Shown here in pieces: positions 1 to 6,330 of a stretch of 12,603 bases of DNA. This stretch comes from Hellea balneolensis (GTDB lineage: Bacteria > Pseudomonadota > Alphaproteobacteria > Caulobacterales > Maricaulaceae). The stretch is from positions 1-12,603 of the forward strand of contig QIKS01000023.1 of the NCBI GenBank assembly GCA_003233025.1. Reading direction: 5' to 3'. The notes under the pieces are model-generated. The model was given only the letters and a program-made list of their open reading frames with translations. It ran no database searches and was not told the origin of the DNA. A program made the translations under genes and the position numbers. Within the stretch, counting starts at the first letter, position 1, and the number at the start of each line of letters is the position of its first letter.

Positions 1-575
1 TATTTTTCAATTGAACGGCGAATGCGCGTGCCGACAAGGGCCGCCTGTTTGCGCTTCTCCACATCTGGCCACAAATCATCCATCTTTTTGGGAAAGGAAT
101 TTTGGGCTGCGAACAAAAACGCCACATAAAGGGCAATGAAAGCAAAGCTGGACATAACTTTTTGTACGGACCCGGCAAGCACGGCCAACAAGGCTTCCAG
201 CCGCCCGCTCAGGCCAAAGCGCTGTTTTAAGCCCTCCCAACTGCCATTGCCAAATCTTTCAAAGATCGGGTTGAGAATTTCCCCCAACCTGTTTTGGTAT
301 TTGGGCGCTTCCTTGGCGATGTCAAACGCCGTGTCGACAATAATAATACCAAGACCGGCAAGGGCGATCAAAACAATAAAAATCGCCAAGCCCAAACTGG
401 CCAAATAGGGCAAGAACGATAATTTTTTATCCAGCCAGCGGGCAAACCCGTCAATGATCAACCAGAAAAAAATCGCCAAAGCAAAGGGCGCTAAAATATC
501 GCGCAACCAATATAAAACCCACGCAGCCACCACAAATGCCATAAACAAAACACTGGCCCTAATTGATCTATCCAT
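1..575 (-). CDS. AI-2E family transporter/permease, N-terminal part (cut by window edge)
   Basis: I translated the minus strand by hand; the frame is open from the start to the window edge, so the 3' end is missing. The protein begins MDRSIRASVLFMAF and has two closely spaced hydrophobic segments (about residues 5-45), a third long one (about 60-85, rich in L, A, I and G), a long amphipathic stretch, then another membrane segment (SFAFIALYVAFLFA). This layout is typical of the N-terminal half of the AI-2E/PerM/YdiK-like permease family (PF01594), whose members export varied substrates or act as Na+/H+ antiporters; the name does not prove autoinducer transport. Two ATGs lie in tandem, at 578 and 575. 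The GAGGA at 580-584 is only 1 base from the first and 4 from the second, so I chose 575. It is the third gene of the mic60-hemY run and follows hemY closely, suggesting co-transcription. The substrate is unknown. Confidence 0.75.
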   Translation of the reverse strand, partial: MDRSIRASVLFMAFVVAAWVLYWLRDILAPFALAIFFWLIIDGFARWLDKKLSFLPYLASLGLAIFIVLIALAGLGIIIVDTAFDIAKEAPKYQNRLGEILNPIFERFGNGSWEGLKQRFGLSGRLEALLAVLAGSVQKVMSSFAFIALYVAFLFAAQNSFPKKMDDLWPDVEKRKQAALVGTRIRRSIEK

Positions 576-584
576 CATTTCCTC

Positions 585-2057
585 TTAATCTTTCTGTTTA
601 TCATCCATCAGGTTTTCCAACCGGTTTGACAAATCATCGGCTTCATTTGCCTCCAGGATGATCGCCGGATTATCCGGACGACCAGACGCAGGCGCAGACA
701 TAGGTTCAGCGACAAGCCCGCCCACAACCGGACGGCGGCGCTTGTTGTTTTCAAAACGCGGATGGATCAATTTTCCTGTCTCTCCGTAGGAAATGATAAG
801 CCTGCGCCAATCCGCAGGCGTATAATTAAACGCCGGGCCGTCCGGGTCGAGATCAGACCAATTTACTTCCAGCGGCGCACTATCAGCGCGCAATTGCCAC
901 GCTTTAGCGTCAACTGTATTGCCCAGCAAACCTTCCGCCGCTGCCGCCAGGCTGCACAGCCGGGCAGAGGGTTCTTCTTCGCGCAACACCCCGCCTAAAG
1001 CTTGCAGCGCAATCAGGCCGTCACTATCTTGCAAGGCCTGTTCAGCGCCTAAAATACAGCTTTCGCGGTGTTTGGGGTTTGTGCGGATCAACCCTTTTAT
1101 TTTTTTGGCCCGCAGGGGGGCGGGTTCTTTGATATAAAGATCACGGTAAGCCAACGCCAATGCCGGATGCGGGTTACGCGCCCAGGATTTTTCCAAAATC
1201 GCCGCCGCTTTTTTCCCTTGCCCGTCTTGTTCCAACAGCCGGGCCGCCAAAGCACAAGCGGGCGCAAAACTTAGGTCATAATCATGGGCGCGGATTGCAG
1301 CTTCCAATGCCAGCTCTTGCTGCTCGGCCGCGTCACTGGCATCTAACATGGCCGCCTGCGCGGCATAAAGAACGGCCCGGCGGCGGCGGCTAACCGCTTT
1401 GTCAACATGTTTGCGTTTTTGCCCCAGCTCCAATGTTTCCAGCGCCCCTTGCCAATCATGGATAGCAATTTGCGCGCCGAACAAAGGCCCGAACGCCCAT
1501 TTCGGTGCCCCATTGCCCTGATAGGCGGAGCGGGTCATTTCAATGACGCGGCCAAAATCACCCTGGGTCTCGGCAATCCGCGCTAAACCGCGCAAGCCCG
1601 CCCCTTGGGTTTTTTCGTCGTCCAAAAGCACGGTAAAATATTTTGACGCTTCGTCCATCTTCATGGCCGCTTCAGCCGCTTTGGCGCTGACCAGCGCGCT
1701 TAAGGCCGGGCGGCCTAATAATTCACGCACACGGCGGGCTTGTTTGCGCGCCCGTTCGCCGTCGCCTGCTTCGGACAATATCAGCGCATCTTCAAGCGCG
1801 CCCAGCCCGCCTGCATTGCGCATTCTGCCATAGCCTTTTTTCATCCGTCGTGGCAGGCGCCAAACCCAGACGGCCAAAGACCACAATATGATCAAACCAA
1901 CAACCAGGCCGCACATCAACAAGATGGCGATTTGCAATGTGGTCTCGTAGGTTTTACCCAAAACCGCCAAGGTTACCATTTGTGTACCGCCCACATAAAG
2001 CAACAAAGCAGCGAGAGCCAGAATGATGAGCAATGGGGGGACAAGGTAACGGGCCAT
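585..2057 (-). CDS. hemY: HemY-type membrane protein with tetratricopeptide-like repeats
   Basis: This 490-residue protein starts with two hydrophobic segments (about residues 5-24 and 41-66) separated by a short polar loop, as in the HemY N-terminal domain. A basic patch (RLPRRMKKGYGR) follows, then a long alanine-rich helical region of TPR-like repeats (about 85-400). The tail beyond residue 430 is probably disordered and ends acidic. HemY of this family is an inner-membrane protein linked to late heme biosynthesis, with an unclear biochemical role; it is not the oxygen-dependent protoporphyrinogen oxidase also called HemY in Gram-positive bacteria. The start ATG is 3 bases from the mic60 stop, and an AAGGA within the last mic60 codons lies 7 bases upstream, which supports both the start and translational coupling. 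The order mic60-hemY is typical of Alphaproteobacteria. The few cysteines are scattered, with no paired CxxC motif near the C terminus. Confidence 0.88.
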   Translation of the reverse strand: MARYLVPPLLIILALAALLLYVGGTQMVTLAVLGKTYETTLQIAILLMCGLVVGLIILWSLAVWVWRLPRRMKKGYGRMRNAGGLGALEDALILSEAGDGERARKQARRVRELLGRPALSALVSAKAAEAAMKMDEASKYFTVLLDDEKTQGAGLRGLARIAETQGDFGRVIEMTRSAYQGNGAPKWAFGPLFGAQIAIHDWQGALETLELGQKRKHVDKAVSRRRRAVLYAAQAAMLDASDAAEQQELALEAAIRAHDYDLSFAPACALAARLLEQDGQGKKAAAILEKSWARNPHPALALAYRDLYIKEPAPLRAKKIKGLIRTNPKHRESCILGAEQALQDSDGLIALQALGGVLREEEPSARLCSLAAAAEGLLGNTVDAKAWQLRADSAPLEVNWSDLDPDGPAFNYTPADWRRLIISYGETGKLIHPRFENNKRRRPVVGGLVAEPMSAPASGRPDNPAIILEANEADDLSNRLENLMDDKQKD

Positions 2058-2060
2058 AAT

Positions 2061-2762
2061 TTATTCCTTACTTGCTTTAACGGTTTTTTTAGCGCGCCGG
2101 GTCCAGTCCTCGGCTTGCGCCCGAACGGGTGGGTTCAGCGCTGCGATAAGCTCAAGAGCGCCGGTGATATCTCCGTCTATCGCGGCTTGGTGCGCTGCGT
2201 TTACAGCCCCCACTGGGTCCACGAAATTATCGTCGCGCACTTTGATATATCGCGACAGGGCTTTGTGCAGCCAGCCCGGTTCTTGCGCGGCGCGTTTTTC
2301 CTGGGCGGCAATCGCTGCCAATAAAGCAGTGCGTGGAAAATCATCTATCAGATTTTGCAACTGCGGATCCTTGTTTGTTGCCGGGCTGGCTGTCTCCAGC
2401 TTTATCGGCGCAGCTTGCGCGGCTGGCTCCTGGGTGCGGCGCTCAAGAACGGTGATTTGTTTTAGGAGACCGTTTTGATTTTCTATGAGCTTATCAAGCT
2501 GCTCTTGATTATTGTTTTGCGGCTGCGCGTTCAGAAGGCTTTGAACTTCGCTCTCCCGTTGGCGAGCCGCCGTTTCCAGCCTGGTTATTTGATCTTTAAG
2601 AGCGGCTATTTCCTGAACATTTTTATCGGCATTGCGATACATCTTTTGCCCGCCCACAATCAAAATGCACAATAACAAAACCGCCAATATAAACAAGATA
2701 GCTAAAGCTCTCTTATAGCTCTTGGGGCGGCGTAATTCCTGGCTTTCCTCGTTCACTTCCAT
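2061..2762 (-). CDS. mic60: Mic60/mitofilin-like inner-membrane protein (COG4223 type)
   Basis: From the ATG at 2762 this is a 233-residue protein. It has a short charged cytoplasmic N terminus, one membrane segment (around ALAILFILAVLLLCILIVGG), a heptad-like coiled-coil stretch with the segment ALKDQITRLETAARQRE, a Pro/Ala/Gln-rich linker, and a helical C-terminal region containing WLHKALSRYIKVR and ending WTRRAKKTVK. This matches alphaproteobacterial Mic60, the relative of the mitochondrial cristae-organising protein, which shapes inner membrane and contacts the outer membrane; the short C-terminal domain is its most conserved part. The position directly before hemY strongly supports the call. 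The start is uncertain: the frame continues to a TTG at 2798 and a GTG at 2780. The GTG has GGGGGA just upstream, whereas the ATG has no clear ribosome site. The gene diverges from fabI, and no hemC or hemD precedes it. Confidence 0.78.
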   Translation of the reverse strand: MEVNEESQELRRPKSYKRALAILFILAVLLLCILIVGGQKMYRNADKNVQEIAALKDQITRLETAARQRESEVQSLLNAQPQNNNQEQLDKLIENQNGLLKQITVLERRTQEPAAQAAPIKLETASPATNKDPQLQNLIDDFPRTALLAAIAAQEKRAAQEPGWLHKALSRYIKVRDDNFVDPVGAVNAAHQAAIDGDITGALELIAALNPPVRAQAEDWTRRAKKTVKASKE

Positions 2763-2879
2763 AAAAAGCAGTTTACGCACAGTCCCCCAAGCCTGCAAGC
2801 CTCTAATAATTTGTATGGAATTTACACCCCATACCCCTTATATAAAAGGGTAATGACGAACAACAACAAGGATAAAACT

Positions 2880-3713
2880 ATGGCAAAGCGCGTTTTTCCA
2901 ACCGGAACACTGATGCAGGGCAAAAAAGGCCTGATTATGGGTGTGGCCAATAAGAACTCCATTGCGTGGGCAATCGCCGAACAATTGGCGGCGCAAGGGG
3001 CAGAGTTGGCCTTTACTTACCAAGGCGAAGCGTTGGAGCGGCGCGTCCGGCCTTTGGCTGAAAGCTTGGGGGCAGATATTATTGTCCCTTGTGACGTCAC
3101 CGATGACGCCAGTATGGATGCCTGTTTTGACGCCATAAAAGACACATGGGGCGAGATGGATTTTCTTGTCCACTCCATTGCATTTGCCGGGCGTGAGCAA
3201 TTGGCCGGCTCCTTTATCGACCAAACCACCCGCGAGGGCTTTGCCACAGCCATGGACATTTCCGCCTATAGTTTTGTTGACAGCGCCCGGCGGGCCAGCG
3301 CCTTGATGGACGCGGGCGGGGCGATGATTACCATGACCTATCTCGGTTCTGAGCGCGTCATCCCCAATTACAATGTTATGGGCGTGGCCAAGGCGGCCCT
3401 TGAGGCCTGTACCCGCTATCTGGCTGCTGATTTGGGGCCGCGGGGCATCCGGGTAAATGCCATATCAGCCGGGCCGCTCAAAACTTTGGCGGCGGCCGGT
3501 ATTGGTTCGGGGCGACATATGTTTCGCTTTAACAAAGCCGCAGCCGCTCTGCGCGAAAACACCGAGCTGGAAGGTGTGGCAGGGGCGGCGCTTTATTTGC
3601 TGTCCTCATTGGGCACATCGTGTACGGGCGAAACCCACCACGTGGACGGCGGTTTCCATGCCATCGGTATGCCCCAGGAAGAAGCGCTAAAACAAAGCCT
3701 GGGCATTGATTAA
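2880..3713 (+). CDS. fabI: Enoyl-[acyl-carrier-protein] reductase [NADH]
   Basis: FabI catalyses the last step of each fatty-acid elongation cycle, reducing trans-2-enoyl-ACP to acyl-ACP with NADH in the cytoplasm. From the ATG at 2880 the protein has 277 residues, close to the usual 260-275. Family marks are the nucleotide-binding GVANKNSIAW (residues 21-30), CDVTD (71-75), VHSIAFA (97-103), the catalytic Tyr-x6-Lys (Tyr164 in PNYNVMGVAK, Lys171), a second conserved tyrosine (Tyr154), and GETHHVDGG near the end. The frame is open 69 bases further upstream, but the ATG at 2880 has AAGGA about 8 bases before it and gives the normal family N terminus, so I chose it. The gene diverges from mic60 and ends 3 bases from the convergent panC stop. 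Similar short-chain dehydrogenases exist, but Tyr-x6-Lys rather than Tyr-x3-Lys marks FabI. No promoter is convincing. Confidence 0.95.
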   Translation: MAKRVFPTGTLMQGKKGLIMGVANKNSIAWAIAEQLAAQGAELAFTYQGEALERRVRPLAESLGADIIVPCDVTDDASMDACFDAIKDTWGEMDFLVHSIAFAGREQLAGSFIDQTTREGFATAMDISAYSFVDSARRASALMDAGGAMITMTYLGSERVIPNYNVMGVAKAALEACTRYLAADLGPRGIRVNAISAGPLKTLAAAGIGSGRHMFRFNKAAAALRENTELEGVAGAALYLLSSLGTSCTGETHHVDGGFHAIGMPQEEALKQSLGID

Positions 3714-3716
3714 GTT

Positions 3717-4568
3717 TTAAATTTTACAATTATCAATCAGCCGCACACCGGCCAAATGGGCCGCGAGCAAGAGGCGGGCCGGACGGGCGGCGAGCTTGTT
3801 TGTCAAAACCTCCAACGTGCGCGGATCAACGGCGCTGATATAATCAATTTTTGAAAACCCGGCTTTAAGCAGGTTTTCCCCGGCACTACGGCTTGCGGCT
3901 TCTATCTCCTGCCCTTGGCTGATCTGCGCTGCGCACAGCAACATTTGGCGGTTTAACGCGCCGGCAATTTTGCGGTCATCCACGCCAAAATAAGCATTGC
4001 GCGATGACAGGGCCAAGCCGTCTTTTTGTCGAACAATCGGCGCGCTCAATATACGCACGGGCATATCAAGGTCGCGCACCAAAGCCCGCACGCAAGCCAA
4101 TTGCTGATAATCTTTCTCGCCAAACACGGCCATATCGGGGGCTACTTGATTGAGAAGTTTGGCCACGACCAAAGCCACCCCTCCTAAAAAATCCGGCCTG
4201 TGATCACTCTCAAGGCCAAGCGCCGGGCCAGCCATTGTAATATGCGTGGCATGGTTTGGGGCGTATATTTCGCCCGGCTTGGGGATATAAACCAAATCAC
4301 ATCCAGCCGCGGCGAGCGCCTCGACATCTTGCGTTTCCCGGCATGGATAAGCGGATAAATCTTCACTGGCGCTAAATTGCGCCGGGTTGACATAAATGCT
4401 GACCACGGTTTTGCTGGCGTGTTTGTCGGCCTTTGCCAATAAGGAAAAATGACCCTTATGCAAAGCGCCCATAGTCGGGACAAAACCTATGCTTTCCCCC
4501 GCTCCGCGCCAGGCCCAGATTTGAGCGCGCAGGTCGGACACGGTTTCGATGATAAGGGGCGCCGTCAT
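3717..4568 (-). CDS. panC: Pantothenate synthetase (pantoate--beta-alanine ligase)
   Basis: PanC joins pantoate and beta-alanine with ATP to make pantothenate, the precursor of coenzyme A, through a pantoyl-adenylate intermediate. The 283-residue length is normal. Visible signatures are PTMGALHKGH (31-40, with the nucleotide-binding HxxH), VSIYVNPAQF (56-65), FGEKDYQQL (149-157) and KDGLALSSRNAY (182-193, the KMSKS-like region). The ATG at 4568 has AGGA 5 bases upstream, just after the carboxypeptidase stop, and only 9 bases separate the two genes, so they are probably co-transcribed. One oddity is the segment RPDFLGGVALVV (124-135), where relatives usually have a histidine before the Phe-x-Gly-Val part (RPxHFxGV-like). 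The lysine, aspartate and glutamine of the EKDYQQ motif are intact, so the enzyme is probably active. The gene converges on fabI with a 3-base gap and no recognisable terminator. Confidence 0.95.
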   Translation of the reverse strand: MTAPLIIETVSDLRAQIWAWRGAGESIGFVPTMGALHKGHFSLLAKADKHASKTVVSIYVNPAQFSASEDLSAYPCRETQDVEALAAAGCDLVYIPKPGEIYAPNHATHITMAGPALGLESDHRPDFLGGVALVVAKLLNQVAPDMAVFGEKDYQQLACVRALVRDLDMPVRILSAPIVRQKDGLALSSRNAYFGVDDRKIAGALNRQMLLCAAQISQGQEIEAASRSAGENLLKAGFSKIDYISAVDPRTLEVLTNKLAARPARLLLAAHLAGVRLIDNCKI

Positions 4569-4577
4569 GCAAGTCCT

Positions 4578-5828
4578 TTATTGTGGTGCAATCACTAAGC
4601 AGGATTGGCCCTGGTCTGCAAGGGATTTACAAAGCTTTTGGGCCTGAGGCTTGCTCATACCCGCCAAACGCGCCCGATAGATAAACCCGCTCTCCCTTTG
4701 CACTGGAATGATTTGAGGCTGGCCGTTCTCGACAACAATACCCGCCAATGCCGCCTGCGCCGCACGGGAGCTTGCATAGGCCCCGATTTGTGCCGCCCAT
4801 GCTGTGTTGTCAGAAACAGCCGCAATTAACATGCCGTTGGCACCTTGAATGATCCGTACCGTATCTTGCGCCGCTTCAGATCCGGCCCGCAATGTATACG
4901 CTTGTAGCCGGTCTGTCGGCGGCAATGTGCGTATGGTGCGGCGACGTTCATCAGCGTTTAAGGCGGCGATTTGTCCGCCCGCCTTTGCGCCTGTCTTTGC
5001 GCCTATCTGCGAGGCTTGTTTCAAGACCTCAAAACCGCGCTCAATCAAATCCGCCATATGTTTATCGCGTGAACGGCCACTGGCTCCGCCCAAAACCACC
5101 GCAATAATCCGCCGACCGTCCCGCCGGGCCGACAAAACAAGGTTATAGCCGGACGCATTGGTAAACCCGGTTTTAAACCCGTCGACCCCGTCGACCCTGC
5201 CCAGCAATGTGTTGTGATTGGTATATGTCCGGCCTTGATAGCGGAAGGACTTGGTGCTGAAATAAGGATAATAAACCCGGTGATTGCGCAACAGGGCTTC
5301 GGCCAATTTGGCCATATCGCGGGCCGTGGTTAATTGCCCTTCGTCGGGCAGGCCGTGCGGGTTAGCGAATATAGTGGCTTGCATGCCAAGCGCCTTGGCT
5401 TTGGCGCTCATCAGCACGGCAAATTCACGCTGGGAGCCGCCAAGCCGCTCGGCCAGTACAACGCTGGCGTCATTGGCCGAGCGTACAACCAGTGCATATA
5501 TGGCCTGCTCAACCGTTATGCTCGCCCCGGCTTTCAGACCGAGACGGACGGGCGGTGTGCGGCTGGCGTGGGCGGAGATGGGCAGTTTCTCATCCAAGCT
5601 TAATTCGCCGCGGCTCAAAGCATCAAAGGTCAGATATAGTGTCATCATTTTGGTCAAGGAGGCCGGATAGCGGCTTTCGTCAATTTTGCGGGCATGGAGA
5701 ATTTCAAGGCTGTCCGCATCAATGATAATTGACGCATAGCGGTTTTGCGTATTCGCCGCCGCATGTGCAGACGAGGCAAAGCCGAGCGCCAGACTTGCGA
5801 TGGTCATAAAAATCAGCCATGGTTTCAT
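4578..5828 (-). CDS. D-alanyl-D-alanine carboxypeptidase (PBP5/6-like, peptidase S11) with C-terminal SPOR domain
   Basis: This 416-residue protein is exported. A signal peptide (MKPWLIFMTIASLALG...) ends in an AHA-A cleavage site near residue 23. The penicillin-binding catalytic triad of motifs is complete: SLTK (Ser57, Lys60), SAN (117-119) and KTG (219-221, in DGFKTGFTNASGYN). These enzymes remove the terminal D-alanine from peptidoglycan stem peptides in the periplasm, limiting cross-linking. The usual beta-rich PBP5 C-terminal domain and membrane anchor are not evident. A linker (about 270-335) leads instead to a SPOR-like domain (about 340-416; WAAQIGAYASSRAAQAAL, then RARLAGM and QAQKLCKSL). 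SPOR domains bind denuded glycan strands, often at the septum, which suggests a division-linked role; this S11-SPOR fusion is known in Alphaproteobacteria. The start ATG has no clear ribosome site but gives a good signal peptide. It lies directly upstream of panC and diverges from clpS. Confidence 0.92.
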   Translation of the reverse strand: MKPWLIFMTIASLALGFASSAHAAANTQNRYASIIIDADSLEILHARKIDESRYPASLTKMMTLYLTFDALSRGELSLDEKLPISAHASRTPPVRLGLKAGASITVEQAIYALVVRSANDASVVLAERLGGSQREFAVLMSAKAKALGMQATIFANPHGLPDEGQLTTARDMAKLAEALLRNHRVYYPYFSTKSFRYQGRTYTNHNTLLGRVDGVDGFKTGFTNASGYNLVLSARRDGRRIIAVVLGGASGRSRDKHMADLIERGFEVLKQASQIGAKTGAKAGGQIAALNADERRRTIRTLPPTDRLQAYTLRAGSEAAQDTVRIIQGANGMLIAAVSDNTAWAAQIGAYASSRAAQAALAGIVVENGQPQIIPVQRESGFIYRARLAGMSKPQAQKLCKSLADQGQSCLVIAPQ

Positions 5829-5842
5829 AGGAAATGAATAGG

Positions 5843-5867
5843 TTAACCATATTTACCAAATGGTTAA
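5843..5867. promoter_or_regulatory. Perfect inverted pair of TTAACCAT boxes (candidate CtrA half-sites)
   Basis: TTAACCAT at 5843-5850 is followed after 9 bases by its exact reverse complement ATGGTTAA at 5860-5867. The pair lies in the 96-base region between the divergent carboxypeptidase and clpS genes. TTAACCAT resembles the half-site reported for the alphaproteobacterial cell-cycle regulator CtrA (full motif TTAA-N7-TTAA). A TAATAT at 5865-5870, 16 bases after TTAACC, could act as a -10 element toward clpS. Binding is inferred, not shown; the two TTAA cores are 17 rather than 7 bases apart. Confidence 0.4.
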
Positions 5868-5924
5868 TATGACTGGGAAATTTTAAGGGTTTAAACTTGT
5901 GAAAAATCACTTATCTTAGGGCTT

Positions 5925-6287
5925 ATGACATTGGCTTTGCAAAATTTAACCTCGCCTGCCCTGATGGCAAATGGTTCTGATGAAGACCGGGGCACGGAAC
6001 GGGGCGTGGCGACAAAAACCCGTCCCAAAACCAAAAAGCCGTCCCAATACCGGGTGATATTGCTCAATGACGACTACACACCCATGGAATTTGTCGTCGC
6101 ACTTTTGATGGGAATTTTTAAGCGCTCACAAGAGGAAGCCACGCAAATCATGCTCGATGTCCACAAAAACGGCATTGGCATTTGCGGTATTTATACCTTT
6201 GAAGTGGCGGAAACCAAGGTGGCACAGGTGTTAGATGCTGCCAAGCGCGGCGGACATCCTTTAAAATGCACACTTGAAAAAAGTTAA
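5925..6287 (+). CDS. clpS: ATP-dependent Clp protease adaptor protein ClpS
   Basis: ClpS binds proteins carrying destabilising N-terminal residues (N-end rule substrates) and hands them to ClpA for degradation by ClpAP; it also keeps ClpA from other substrates. The 120-residue protein has a variable, Lys-rich N-terminal tail (1-40), then the conserved core: [17 protein letters not shown] (42-58), [16 protein letters not shown] (76-91) and [10 protein letters not shown] (93-102), ending [10 protein letters not shown]. The residues that hold the substrate alpha-amino group and line the pocket are present (Asn48, Asp49, Asp50, His80). The ATG at 5925 has TTAGGG just upstream; a later ATG at residue 14 is possible because the tail is not conserved. 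The gene lies 43 bases before clpA, the standard clpS-clpA arrangement, and diverges from the carboxypeptidase gene. Confidence 0.95.
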   Translation: MTLALQNLTSPALMANGSDEDRGTERGVATKTRPKTKKPSQYRVILLNDDYTPMEFVVALLMGIFKRSQEEATQIMLDVHKNGIGICGIYTFEVAETKVAQVLDAAKRGGHPLKCTLEKS

Positions 6288-6330
6288 TTTTGCCCCACAT
6301 TAAAAGATGAACAAGAAAGAAAGATAACAC

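Noticed and set aside
136..408. Plus-strand 90-residue frame opposite the permease gene.
   Set aside because: It lies antisense to a clear membrane protein and shows no recognisable domain; it is a shadow frame.
1740..2324. Plus-strand 194-residue frame antisense to hemY and mic60.
   Set aside because: It spans two well-supported opposite-strand genes, and its composition is that of a reverse-frame shadow.
2821..2846. Possible fabI promoter, TTTACA (2821-2826) and TATAAA (2841-2846).
   Set aside because: The spacer is only 14 bases, too short for a normal sigma-70 promoter, and no better pair was found.
3705..3738. AT-rich inverted repeat (ATTGAT ... ATCAAT) across the fabI-panC junction as a bidirectional terminator.
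   Set aside because: The arms are short and AT-rich with a long loop, so the stem would be weak.
5719..5910. A 63-residue minus-strand frame upstream of the carboxypeptidase start.
   Set aside because: It overlaps the carboxypeptidase gene out of frame and covers the regulatory region; no product is recognisable.
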